Positions 13,140 through 25,258 of a stretch of DNA of 64,000 bases are shown one piece after another. This stretch comes from Ailanthus altissimus. Its lineage: Eukaryota; Streptophyta; Magnoliopsida; Sapindales; Simaroubaceae. The position numbers and the translations under genes were made by a program. The notes beneath the pieces were generated by a model. It did not search any database. It was not told the DNA's origin and was given only the letters and a program-made list of their open reading frames with translations. The number at the start of each line of letters is the position of its first letter. The stretch's first letter is position 1. The DNA lies in assembly GCA_946807835.1 (NCBI GenBank), contig OX327684.1, forward strand, positions 18,128,501-18,192,500. Reading direction: 5' to 3'.

Positions 13140-13565
13140 AAAATTGTTTCGCTAATCAAACGTATCTATGGCAACTATTTCTTGATATATTAGTCTAGAT
13201 AGAATTCAAAGATTAGTCAAATATGGACCTTAGAGTTCATTAGAGATCAAGCCACTGTCAAACTATAAATCCTATATAAAAGGTAAATGACCAAAAAACC
13301 CTTTAATATTAAAAGAAGTAGAGTTACTGAAGTGTTAGAATTAGTACACTCTAATGTGTATGAACCCATGAGTACAGAAGCTAGAAGAGGTTATTAATAT
13401 TTTATCATTTTCATTGATGATTATTCTAGATTTAGTTATGTATACCTAATGTGCCATAAGTCTTAAGAATTTGATAAATTCAAAGAGTTTCAAGTAGAAG
13501 TGAAAAGGCAATTAAGAAAATACTTAAAGGCACTTTGATTTAATTGAGGTAATGAATACCTTTAT
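13140..13565 (+). pseudogene. copia integrase relic, N-terminal part (interrupted by solo LTR A)
   Basis: A run from about 13325 reads LELVHSNVYEPMSTEARRGYQYFIIFIDDYSRFSYVYLM and on to KEFQVEVKRQL, a clear copia integrase core including both DD-region landmarks. At GNEYLY it is cut by the solo LTR at 13566. The frame resumes exactly at 16284-16320 (SEFRTYL) once the LTR and one TTTAT copy are removed. Beyond 16320 the reading frame decays. The enzyme is inactive. Confidence 0.85.
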
Positions 13566-16283
13566 TGTAGTAACCAGTATCCACGACTGGTAAAAATAAG
13601 TATTTATATATGTATAAATATACGTATTTTATTTGTATGTTGGTGATACTTGATTTATATATTGTTATTAGTAGTGTTTGTATAGGTTAAGGTCATACTA
13701 TTAGCATTGGATTTAATTACAACACTTTAGATTTATTTTAGGGACCAAATTGTAATACTTTGAAAGTTTTGGGGTAAATTCGTAAATACCAAAAATTAGC
13801 CACTTAGTATAAAAATACACTTTTAAAACCCTAATTCTACCATTTTTAGGTCGAGCTACCCATTTTAAGAGAGAGAAGAGAGAAATAGAGGAGAGAGAAA
13901 GAGGAGAAGAAGAAGAAAAAGAAGAAGAAATTGGAATTTTGAATTTCAAGAGGTATATCATACGTATTTCTCAATTTATTGGTATTAATTAAGTTAATTC
14001 CTTTAAGTTTTCATTTCTGAAAATATGTATAATTGAGGATTTGTTGTGTATTTCGTAAGATCATATGAGAATTGATGATGATCTATAAGATAGTTTGATA
14101 AATCATGATGAATTGTGGAATTTCTGCTAGATAACCTCTTGATCTAGGAATTTTATAAATTGTTGTGATTCGATTCTGATTTTGAATTTTTAGTATATGA
14201 AATTAGACATGTTAAGCATCATCTGAGACTTTGAATCGATTGAAAATTCTAGAAATTGAATTTATAGTAAATTTACCAAAATGACCCTGAAATTCTGGAA
14301 ATTTCCTGTGTAAACAGTATAGTACAGTGAAAAATAATTTTTGTCCTACTGAATGATCTTCAAAAATTATGAATTTGTGGAATATGATAATTTTATATGT
14401 CTAATATGATATACTCGGAATCGAGAATTTAGATCAAAGTGGTTGAAGTGTTATGAATTTCTAAAGTGTATCAGCTCATTGTAATATTTGATTAACAGAA
14501 TTTTAAAGTTATAGAATAAAATAGTTTTAAAATACTTTTGACAGTGATTTGAAAGTGAAATATTTATCATGGACTGAGATATGTGTTAAGAGTAATTATG
14601 TGGTAGTTTTATAATTTTTGAGTTAGTATATGATTTTATAAAATTGAGAGATTGAATACTGTTCAGTAAGTATCTTGATCCTGTCAGGTTTGTAGTTTGG
14701 ATTCGATGGTGTGTATGGAATGGATTGTGTAGGAAATTTGATATAATGTTCATATATAAGAAGGATATATGAGTAAAGAATGGTATATTCTGATTTTGGA
14801 GTAATTGGACATCATTTGATGTATTAGAAATTTTTGTTAAGTGTAAGTGGTCGGAATGACAGGTTTTGAGAAACCAAATATTTAGACCAATTTGATATGA
14901 TAAATGCATTGTGTATAATTTTGTAAGCTATTTAAATTATTTTGTGTGAATTGTGAGGCTTATGAAAGGATTAATCTCCATTGATAGGTTAAGGAGATTT
15001 AAGCCTTGTAGCTGAAAGTGTTAAGAGGTAAGTATACTAGACTTTTACTGAAATCACTATAAGCATAGTAATTGTCTATGTATGATTTTGTAAATGTGTT
15101 TAAAAATATGTTTATATTATGCCAAAGTGTATTTGATATGAAATGTGAAAGACATATGTTTATGAATGTGAGCATTGACATTGAACATGGACATACATGT
15201 GTTTTTGAAAGCGAGCTTTCAAAATGAAATGTGTTTGACAAAGAAAACTTTGAAGTGCAATATGTCCATGAGAAAGATTTTGTGTTTTGAGGATGCTTGA
15301 ACTCACTGTTGACTTAGTAGGCATCTTATGTGATTTGTGGAGCCTTTATGTGTGGCCTTTCCTTCGGGATAGGTATATGTTATGTGTTCCGTATGTAGGG
15401 AGGATCCTATTGGTACCTAAAGGAAGAGTGAGTTATCACATTCGTGTGGTGGCGTATTGGTGCATGTGAGAGGACTCACCGATGATCAGGGTGAGGGTTT
15501 GGCTTTTACCTTCGGGCATGAGCATTATATATGTGTTATTCAAGACCTCACTTGTACTATTCCTCTCATACGGTATGTCACCTACGAGTGACATTTGGCT
15601 CATTATGTGATATGTGATGTGTAAGTCCTACTAAGTAGTAGTTGAGTGATGGTATTCCTGTAATATGTTTTGAAAGAATGTGTAAGCGCTTACATGATAT
15701 GTGATTTGATAAGATTATGATTTTGATTGATAACAACATATCATACATATGCATTGTGTACATATATGTATTTGTATTTGATATATGAAAAACTAGTATG
15801 CTTACTGAGTTTTATACTCATTATAGTTTATGGTGATTTCAGGTAAATAAGGTACATGTGTGCTTAGCGGATTTGGCAAGGCTTCTATTGTTCCTTGGGT
15901 TCCCTAAGTTGTTAGGTTGCTAAGTGTTTCATTTGGGGACACGTGGGATAAAATATTTGATTTGTCCCTAGTGAATAAATACTTATGTATTATTTTATTG
16001 TGTGTGGTTGGATTTAGTTTAAGTTTCACCAAGTGTAGTAATGGATTGATTTTAAGTAAGAATTTGCAATGAATATATTCTGGGCTTCCGGTAATAAAGT
16101 TGCTACTGGTGACGTAGTAGAGTGTTAATCTCTGAGAAAACTCTGCGTATCTCCGGTTTAGTAATTGTCCCAGTCATAATTCAATTGCTATAATTCTGAA
16201 AGAAATTAAAATGAATGTTTAAGTATTATTGAATGAATGTAAGTGATGTTGTGTGTCATATCTGTTGGGTCTGGGGCGTGACA
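13566..16283. repeat. solo LTR A (likely Ty3/gypsy chromovirus, Del/Tekay-like)
   Basis: It begins TGTAGTAACC and ends GGGGCGTGACA, and is flanked by perfect TTTAT duplications (13561-13565 and 16284-16288). The 2718-bp length and the GGCGTGACA terminus fit Del/Tekay-type LTRs. This assignment is by general resemblance only, since no internal region is present. A second copy is at 51645-54451. Small ORFs within it, such as 15287-15469, are LTR sequence and not genes. The insertion site lies inside a copia integrase codon run, which makes the empty site easy to reconstruct. Confidence 0.9.
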
Positions 16284-16539
16284 TTTATAGTGAGTTCAGA
16301 ACCTATCTGTAAAAAAAAAGGATATTATCATAGTTAATTACACCAAAATTACCCCAACAAAATAGTGTAGCAAAAAGGAGAAATATGACTCTTCTTGAAA
16401 TTGTGAGTTTTTTAACTTTAACCATTTCGTTCTAGGGTTATGTCTTAGAAACAATCTTATATATATATATATATTCTTAACTTAATTCCATATAAGTCAG
16501 TCCTTAAAACACCTTTAAAAATATAGATAAGGAGTAAAC

Positions 16540-18515
16540 TAAATTTATATTATATACATATATGGGATTGTCCAGCTCATATGCTAAAAGAGAAGACAAA
16601 TAAGCTAAGATTTAAATCAAATATTTGTATGTTTATTGGGTATTCCAAAGGAACAAAAAGGAGTCTTTTTTATAGTTCTTAAGATAAGAAAGTACTTGTT
16701 AGCACAAATGTAATCTTTTTCAAAGAATACTTTATGAAAACCTTAAGCCTAAGAGTAAAAACATTATTGACGAGTTATCTAGGAATTGTAGTAATATGCC
16801 TGAGAGGGTCAATGAGTCAGTTCCCAATCCAAAAGATTATAATTAACCAGATCCAATTGCAATGCAACAACCACCGATACTTCATTATAATAAAAGGACT
16901 ATTAAATGTCTAGCCAGGTATATGTTAATTAAGAAGTCTTGTCAAGTAGTCTCTAATATATATAAACCAGATCCCACTAGTTATGATGAAGCAATGGTTA
17001 ATAGAGATAGAGATCATTGGCGCAAAGTTATAAAACCAAATATGGATTTAGTGTCCTAAAATAAAGTCTAGGAACTTGTAGAAGAACCTGAAGAGATTAA
17101 ATCTATAAGGTGTAATTAGGTCTAAAAGAAAATTAGTGGTAGGTGAAAAGGTGAAAATCTTTAAAGCTAAGCTTGTTACAAAAGAATAAAACCAAAAATA
17201 GGGTATCAATTATGAGGAGACCTTTTTGCCGATAGTCATGCTTAAGTCTATCAGAAAGTTCTTATTTATAGTAGTAAATCTTGATTATGAGATTTGGCAA
17301 ATAGATGTTACAACTTCTTTCCTTAATTGTAATCTCGAGAGAAGTGTCTATATAATACAACCAGATGGTTTTATAACTTCAGGCCAAAAGATATCTAGTT
17401 TATAAACTGCAAATATATATATATATATATGGGCTTAAAAACATATAAATTTTGGAACATCAAACTTAATCGATCAATCAAATTTTTTTGTCTTTGATCA
17501 AACCTTGATAAACCTTTTGTTTATAAAAAGATATATAGGCGGTTGGTGATTTTTCTAACCTTTTATATAGATGATATACTACTTATTAGGAATGATGTAA
17601 GGGCATTATCATTAATCAAAACTTGATTATCTAACCAATTTGATATGAAAGACTTAGGTGGAGCTAATTATATCCGTGGGATTAAGCTACTATGAGATCA
17701 CACGAATAGGACATCAACTTTATCTCAAGCTACATATATAGATAAAAAAATTTGTCAAGTTTGTTATGCATGAATCTTAAAATGGATCACTTTCAATTAG
17801 GCATAAGATTGATCTATCCAAAAATCAAAGTCCTAAAATACCTGAAGAAATAGATCACAAGAAAAAATTTTCTTATGGATCTATAGTAGGAAGTCTTATG
17901 TATGTGATGTTACATACTAAATCAGATATTAATTATGCAATAGGCATGGTCAATAGCTATCAATCAAATTGAAGACTAGAACACTAGACTATAATAAAAC
18001 ATATAATTAAGTATCTTTGGAGAACAAAAAATTTTATGCTTGTATATTCTAATGAGGATCTTATTTCTATTTTGTATATAGATTCATATTTTTAAGCAGA
18101 TAAAGATGCTTAAGATTTACCTTAAGTTATGTATTCACTTTATATGGTAGGGTTATTAGTTGGACAAGTGTAAAGTAATCATGTATCGAAGACTCCACTA
18201 TAAAAGCTGAATATATGACTACATCGAAAGTTACAAAAGAGGTTGTATGGCTCTGCAAGTTCTTTATAAAACTTGAAGTGATACCTAGTGCTAAGATGCA
18301 TGTTGTTATTTATTGTAATAATAATGGAGCTATAATGCGGTTAAAAGAATTGATATACCACACAAAAAGAAAACATATTGAGATGAAATATCATTTGGTA
18401 AGGGAGTTTGTGCAAAAGGGTAAAGTCAGGTATCCAATATTGCATCAGTAGAAAATCTAGCTAATCCATTCACCAAGTCCTTGACATATTATTTTGGGCT
18501 CTTAAAGCATGTATA
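16540..18515 (+). pseudogene. copia RT and RNase H relic of element 2
   Basis: Recognisable blocks are SCQVVSNIYKPDPTSYDEAM at about 16938-16995 within an open stretch 16862-17059, HWRKVIKPNMDLV, the WQIDV-like block near 17295, and the RNase H region at 18205-18440 (EYMTTSKVTKEVVWLCKF, then IYCNNNGAIMRLKE and the HIEMKYHLVREFV block). The RT catalytic region near 17570 reads LYR*YTTY-like in one frame and is broken. Frequent stops and frameshifts make it non-functional. The C-terminal SLTYYFGLLKHV-like end is at about 18480-18513. Confidence 0.82.
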
Positions 18516-20930
18516 ATAAATATTTATTTATTCATAAATTTTATTCATACTTACAATTGAGCATATATTGATTAAAAAATATTTATTAAGTATGTGATTG
18601 TTCACGCTCAAAATGTAATGCAGCTATCGTAGTATAGATTGAAGTGTCGATCCCACAAGGAAGTTTTTGGTAAAACAGGTTGGTGAAGTGAAATATTAAA
18701 GTAGTAGTAAAGGAAAAAAAAAATTTAATTAGTTTAAATGGATGAGATAGAATTGTCTATAAATTGAGAAAAACGTTTTATGATGATTTAAGCAAGGCTT
18801 CGAGAATTATAATTATGCTTTATAAATCTACTTTACACTTTGATTCAATGTTTATAACACAATTGAAAGTTTCACATCCCAAACAATCAATCGAAAGATA
18901 TGTAAAATACAGCACATTTAATAATACATGTATTTGATGTTACTAAACTCTTTGCAAACATTAACACAAATCATATTCATTTATACAAGTTATCTAAGAT
19001 CGACAATATATCATTTTGACAATATTGTAGTAAAGGATCAACTTGAATATCAAACATTTATTGTCTTTACATGTTATTCAAAATTGACAATATATCAATT
19101 GACAATATTGCAGTAAAAGATTAACATATAAAACAATGTAACCAATAACAATTATAATTAAACAAGAATCACATAAGAAAAGCATGACTGAAAATATATG
19201 AGACGTGAGAATTATAACCTCTGGATTATAGAAAATAAAATAGATAAGAGTTTAAGAAAAATCAAACTTACAAACATTTGTAGCTCTTGAAAACGAATCA
19301 AAGCATAGAAGTAGATTTATTACACATAAAAGTTCATCTCTTAGCCTTGCCAAGAACTCTAGCCTAGATTACAATGCATGCTAATGAGAAGAAAATAAGA
19401 AAGAATTATCTAATGTTGAAAACTTCCTAACAGTGTCCTTGTATAAGCAATGAATGAAAATATGTTAAGTGACATCAATCTTCAATAATTTAGGCCAATA
19501 ACTCATTTACCCACTTACAGTATCTTTTTGATAATGTAAATGACTGAAATAGCCTTTTTGGCCGACATAAAAGTTGTAGAATTTTGTCTCTTATTTTCAT
19601 AGGCACCAAGTTCATGCAAATTGGATGAGTATCCGATGAGATAAGAGCAAAATTCTAAAGATGCATCAGATTTCAGTCAACAATCCTTTTACCCACTTGC
19701 AATACCATTTGGTCTATGATAAAGGCTGATTTAGACTTTACTATCAACATAAGAGTTGTTAATAATTAAGTTCGTATTTCAAAAATTTAATAATTATACC
19801 AATTGGATACGTATTTTGTGAGATACGGTCCAAATACATAAGTTGGGTCAAGCTAAGCGGAAGTTGTAGCCCGATTCTATTGTATCTCGATTTTTGGCCC
19901 ATAACATGTTGGATTTGGCTTTTCAACTGTTCTTTAAGTTTGTGTAAGATTAAGTCATGTTACTCCAAGTTCAAGAATTTCTTCATTTAATTTCTACATT
20001 GAGATTTATGTCCATTTTACCTAAACCTATGCAAATAACATTCATTAATCATAATTTAAGGAGAACACTTTATTTCAAGCTAAAAATACAAAAATGTTAA
20101 AATTAGTGACATTAAATGGTGATCGAATCTCTTAATAGATATGCATTTTCATGTGTTCATCAGTGATCTATGTATTAGACATATGATGTTAATACACAAA
20201 GTATAGATAATAAATTATTTATAAATTAAATCTTGTTCACAACCATTAATGAAAAAGTTAATTCATTATGTAAGGCTGTAGCTTTTTTATTTTTTGTCAT
20301 GGATGATTTAGTTTAATTATCGAAGTAGAGACTTCAAGTAAAAAAACAATTAGTGTATATGATACATTGAATAGAACTATTGTAAATTTTGATCTAGTTA
20401 ACTAAATATCATAGATCATAATTCACAAACGATTTAATAAGCTTGGTTAATCTTAATCCTGATCAAGTAATGAACTTACATTCATAGATTATATCTTTTG
20501 ATTTATCACGAAGTAAGATTTATATAAAAGATCAAAAACCTTAATAGCTTGGAAATATAATTTCATGGGTCATAAAAATATATATATTTGCAAGATATAA
20601 TCTACTTAATGATGTTCAACTAAGTTATTTGCAGTGCTTAATCATCTAAATCTATGGCCACAGTTTATTTAATAGTTTATTTATGAAATAATTATATTTA
20701 TTTAAAAATTTATTTAAAACGATAGACATATTGAAAAATGATCATTAGAGCATTCAATTACTTAAAGGTAAATAAGTAATTAAAGAGGTGAGACATTTTT
20801 TTTATGGCCTACTTTAATTATGAATATCAGTTAGATGGTCAATTAAGCGGTTATTATTGGTCTAAAGTAAAACCTAATTTAATTAAAAGGGTTTCAATTA
20901 ATATAGGCCTTTATTTATAAGTAAATGACA
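18516..20930 (+). other. probable 3' LTR of copia element 2, interrupted by E2
   Basis: The AT-rich sequence directly after the copia RNase H (18516-18598) resumes after E2 at 20168 and runs to roughly 20900. The block around 20800-20890 (ggtcaattaagcggttatta) resembles plant copia LTR text as I remember it. No matching 5' LTR was aligned, so the limits are open. Confidence 0.45.
18599..20162 (-). repeat. solo LTR E2 (gypsy element E family)
   Basis: It starts TGTTCACGCTCAAAATG and ends GTTCATCA, with perfect target duplications GTGAT at 18594-18598 and 20163-20167. The same LTR occurs as the two LTRs of element E (26829 and 35341) and at 62088. The minus sense follows from the pol direction of element E. 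It holds an internal imperfect direct repeat, about 54 bp long with an 83-bp period (18989-19042 and 19072-19125), built around ttgacaatattgcagtaaa. Confidence 0.92.
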
Positions 20931-21599
20931 TATAGAACCCCGAAGTTTGGAGAAAGAGACATATATATCCTTTGAAGTTTCAAAAGGGTCATAAAGACCA
21001 CTATTAGAAGGAAACCGTCTGCATTAACAGTCAATTGATCAAAAATGGGTGAAGTACCAGAATGCCTTTATATTGAATTAAATGAATTTGTTCGTTATTA
21101 TTGACCTTTGGTTTTGAATGAAATGGCCATTTTTCCTCTAAACTCTTAAAAGGGATATTCATTCACTATACACCTTTTTTTTACCTTTCAATTATTAAAA
21201 AAATGATTTAAATACCCTTTGTTTGTTACCATTTTTTGTAACTGTTTACATGACCTGTGGTTTTGTATTTATATATCTGGATAACTTTGGAAGGGGTTTA
21301 AACCAATTCATCTCCATTTCTTCTCATCCAGCATTCACTTATGTTCAAGTTAAAAAAAAAAAAAGGAAATTTTCCAACAAAATTCTATCAATTATAACCA
21401 ATACATTTCATTGATTCCTCTTATCAAAGCTAGCAAATATAAACTTCAAAATCAAGAAAAATTCTAGAAGAAACAACACATATATGTCATTGTTTCTCTT
21501 TCACTAAAGTCATCAAGTTGAACACAGCATTACAATTTCACCATAAGAAACCCATCAATTTTTCATCACATCACAAAGTACATCAATCAGTTTCAGAAC

Positions 21600-21790
21600 A
21601 ACACCTAAAATTCAAGAACAATAGCACCAAAAATATAAGAAAATTGCACTTAAAATCCAGAAAATCAACACCCAAAATCCCAGAAAACAGCACCCAAAAT
21701 CTAGAGAAAAAAAATAGCACCTAAAATCCATAAAGTAGCACCCAAAATCTAATAAAAGAAGCACTTAAAATAAAATAAAATAAAAAGCAC
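21600..21790 (+). repeat. imperfect about 22-bp tandem repeats
   Basis: Units of the form agcacccaaaatccagaaaa recur about seven times with substitutions and small indels, ending in a taaaataaaa run. The 68-codon ORF at 21518-21724 reads straight through these repeats and shows no domain, so I do not treat it as a gene. Confidence 0.6.
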
Positions 21791-22035
21791 TGAAAAATCC
21801 AAGAAAAATATCACAAATCACATCAAACCTATTTCTACAATAGAACAATGCAAAGGTAAGGTGCACTGTTTAAAGGTGAATGGAAATTTGATAAAGTTCA
21901 AGAATCTTAGTGTCAATTTAATCAAAAGGACTCTATAGAGATATCTGAATCTATATATGAACCAGATAAGCTAATATTTTGTTGCATGATAAGTAAATAT
22001 GAATATTACAAATATGGCATCCAAATTTAGATTAA

Positions 22036-22254
22036 GTGCATCCAAGCATAAAGCACTTAGTTTATCTTAATGAAATTAATGGCATGCTAATAAAATTCAA
22101 AAATAAGAAATGTGATTGCAACCTTCGAGCATTTTTAAGCATTTCACAATCATTAAAAAATCCTACCATACTTTACTATGGTGTTTATGGAGACATTACT
22201 CATTTTACAAGTTCTGAAAGCCAACCCAGACAAAATTCAATGCAAGTATTTTGA
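22036..22254 (+). pseudogene. possible GRF-type zinc finger relic
   Basis: The 72-codon stretch contains KCDCNLRAFLSISQSLKNP followed by LYYGVYGD and HF, which lines up with the plant zf-GRF pattern (CDCG..A...S.T..NPGR.FY.C....C..F). The first two cysteines and the NP are present. The Gly after CDC, the Gly-Arg after NP and the third and fourth cysteines are missing. Plant GRF-finger proteins of this kind are often small and transposon-associated. Reading is by eye only, with no start codon or exon support, so this is tentative. Confidence 0.4.
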
Positions 22255-24644
22255 ACACATTTACTTGTCCCTTGAACAGTGTTATGTTAGTACAAGGTGA
22301 CAATGGAAAAGGATATGAAAGTCAAGATGAGATCACTTCTAATATCTATGCAAGAATTGTGATGACCTAAAGCAAAACTCATTATGTAATCCATCCAATT
22401 GTAATATTTACTACAATAGTTATAGGCTAGTACCAAAGGTTAGCTACAAGGAGTTAATGTGTTTGTTGTAGTGGTAAATAAAAAATAGATAAATTTTTAT
22501 GAATCATTAATAAAGCAACATGAGCACCACAGATTCATACAATGTATTGCAATTTTACCATTGTTTAAATATGTCAACAATTAACATTCTAACCAAAACT
22601 AAAAAGCTATTCAAAGACATGGAATAAATTTGTACCATTGTTTAAATATGTCAAAAACTACTCCTTCACAAAAGAATAACTTTAAAAAACTTTGGATGTA
22701 CCATTGCAAGAAAAGATCACAAAATACCCTGCAAAAATATACATTTGCTAGCATTAGGTGTGAATTTAAGGAAAAACCTTCTAAATTAAAAATGAAGTCA
22801 AGTAGATGTACCTCTTTTTTTTATTTATGGTTGAACTTGGCTTGAGGATGGTGATGTACAAATTATAGCTAAACGCAAATGCATGGTATCATATCAAGTA
22901 ATGTAGGAATGATGCCCAAATATCGTTTCTACAGAGACTTATTTAATATTTTTTTTAATCAAGTACTAAAATTAATCATACTTAACTTCTATCCAGATAA
23001 ATCAAAAGATAAATTTTATCTAAATTAATCTTAATTTTAATCAAAAGAAAACAGGGGTTTAAATTCACCAATAAAAAAGAATCTAGGGTTTTGAATTATT
23101 CCCTAATATTTTATTGAACTTATTAATCTCTTAGTTAATCTCTCAATAACAAATTGTTGGCTATACTCTAATCTCATCACAAGCTTCAATCAATGGTCAA
23201 GTGACTATATTACACCTTAATAATTGCCTATGACAATCTGAATAGAATGCAACTCATTATAAACAAGTCTAATTATGATATACACGCCATCTAAGTATAT
23301 GTCTATCCTACATAGAATTCATTGTTGTCATCTTATGATTATGTATCAAACTATCTTAGGCTAAACACTTAAATTCCTTTTTCGAGCTCATTATGGTTCC
23401 TCAAACAATCAATATATTGGCCAGATATAAAGAAAGCATTAAAATTAAGATAGAAGAATCAATTTAATCTATTAACTTCATAAATCAAGAAAGTCAATAA
23501 AATTTAACTACATATTTAGTTCAAAAGTCTAACCCTAGATTAAAAGAATTAAATTCATAATAAATGTAGGAGTACCCAAGAAACTAGTGAAAAACATCAT
23601 GTATAAGATTATAATAGCAAGGGAATATAAGAAATAACACAAGAAGATACCATAGATTGCTTATTTCTTCTTTTTATCTTGATTGCACAAATCTTGATCT
23701 TCAATCTTTAATTCTTCACTTTAATCTCTTGCTTTTATGTTTGTGTTTTCTTTTCTCTGTTGCTTTATGATGTTATATGTCTTTGGCTAAGAAAATGAGT
23801 GCTTTCATAGGTCTTCATAACCCTAAGGATATGAGACTTCGAATCCAAGTCGTATTAAGAGTCTTAAAGAAGGGTTTTATTAGTCATATGGGCACTACAG
23901 TGCTCAGACCTGGAAAAGGTCAAGGTATAAAGTCTGGTTGGGTGGCATAGCACTGAGTGGTGGGTGATATATGCAATAATAGTGAAGCACAAGTACACAC
24001 TATCGTATCAAGTAATATAGGATTTAAGTCCAAGTTATCGTTATTACAGGGACTTTTTAATCTATTTCTTTTAATCAATTACTAAAATTAATCATACTTT
24101 AACTTTTATCCAAAAAAATCATAATATGAATTAAATCTAATTAATCTAATTCTATCAAATTAAACCTAAATTAATCAAAAGTAAGTAAATGGCTAAATTT
24201 ACCAATTAAAATCAATATAGGGTTTCAACTTATTTCTTAATATTTCATTAGACTTATTAACCTCTTAATTAATCCCTCAAGACAAATTGTTGGCTTAGAC
24301 TCTAATATCATCACAAACCTCTGTCGATGGTTGAGTGACTATATTACGCATTCTAACAATTACCTATATATCTATAGTAATCCAAACATAATGTAATTCA
24401 TTAAGAACGGGTCTAAATAATACTATACATACCATCTATGTATATTTCTATCCTATATGGAACTCAGAGTTGTTACCCTATGATCATGCATCAAACTATC
24501 ATCATGGTTCCTTAATCATTCAAAATATTGACTAAATATAATGAAAGTAATAAACACAAGATAGAATAAATCAATTGTATGTATTAACTTCATAAACTAA
24601 GAAAGTTAATAAAATCCAAGTATATATTAGGTTCAAAAGTCTAA

Positions 24645-24752
24645 TGTTAAGGGCATATTTATCATATATTTTCTCATATTTTTATTTAGATATTTTCTTA
24701 TTTAATGAGAATAAATTATATGTGATATTGTTTATTTATAGGAACTTGAATC
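24645..24752 (+). repeat. truncated 5' LTR of element D
   Basis: It starts TGTTAAGGGCATATTT and follows the 3' LTR of D (40003 on) through the tttctcat, gagaataaa and tttatttata blocks for about 108 bp. It then passes directly into protease-upstream sequence, so most of the 5' LTR, the PBS and gag are deleted. Confidence 0.8.
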
Positions 24753-24781
24753 AAATTTAAAATAGCACAATCCTTCTAAAG

Positions 24782-25258
24782 ATGCTACCTCTAAAGTTCA
24801 AAGATCATGGGAGCTTCGCTATACTATGCTCAATTGGAAACTACAATTTTGGGAAGGCACTTTGTGATCTAAGAGCTAGCATCAATCTTATACCATTGTC
24901 TGTGTACAAAAAATTGGGACTAAGAAAAGCCAAACCAAAAAATGTCACACTCCAACAGGCATGTCATTCTCTCAACTATCATAAGGCAGTCATTGAAGAT
25001 GTACTGGTTAAAGTCGATAAATTCATCTTCCCTGCTGATTTCATTGTTCTGGACATGGAAGAAGACAATGAAATTCCTATCATCTTTGGAAGACCTTTCC
25101 TAGCCATTAGAAAAGTAATCATTAATGTGCAAAATGAGGAGTTGACCATAAGGGTACAAGACGACATGGTTACTTTTACAGTCTTCAAGGAAATTAAATT
25201 GCCAAATGAAAGTGAAGAATATTTCTGCATTAATGTGGTACACCCAAACACCAAGTAA
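24782..25258 (+). pseudogene. gypsy (Athila-type) retropepsin-like protease domain, open 158 codons
   Basis: This is the aspartic protease that matures the gypsy polyprotein. The open frame reads LPLKFKDHGSFAILCSIGN at residues 2-20, then the catalytic region ALCDLRASINLIPLS at about 27-41, VDKFIFPADFIVLDMEED at about 77-94 and PIIFGRPFLA at about 99-108, all standard for Athila/Tat elements. The usual CDLGAS glycine is Arg here, next to the catalytic Asp, which probably inactivates it. The N-terminal gag and downstream RT are deleted, so this is a fragment with an accidental start Met. It is the longest ORF in the window. Confidence 0.85.

Larger units (their letters stand above)
11875..18515 (+). 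mobile_element. Ty1/copia element 2, internal region (broken)
   Basis: Gag, zinc knuckle, protease, integrase, RT and RNase H remains occur in copia order, all interrupted. It differs in sequence from elements 1, 4 and 5, so it is a second family. A 2718-bp solo LTR splits the integrase at 13566-16283. The 5' LTR is not delimited. The 3' flank probably continues as LTR across 18516-18598 and 20163-20900, interrupted by solo LTR E2. Confidence 0.85.
20930..22851. other. AT-rich noncoding region, possibly part of an old DNA transposon
   Basis: The segment 20930-21060 (acatatagaaccccgaagtt, then a gaaaccgtctgcattaac block) looks like the terminal region of a plant DNA transposon, but no matching inverted end was found. 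The interior is low-complexity, with a short tandem repeat array and a possible zinc-finger relic. Because solo LTR H2 interrupts the sequence at 22852 and the other side (42122 on) is a MULE transposase pseudogene, this stretch may be the far end of that MULE. That link is inference. Confidence 0.35.

Noticed and set aside
15287..15469. A conserved 60-residue peptide found again at 53355-53537
   Set aside because: Both lie at the same place in two copies of one solo LTR. Their likeness is explained by repeat ancestry, and there is no domain or start context.
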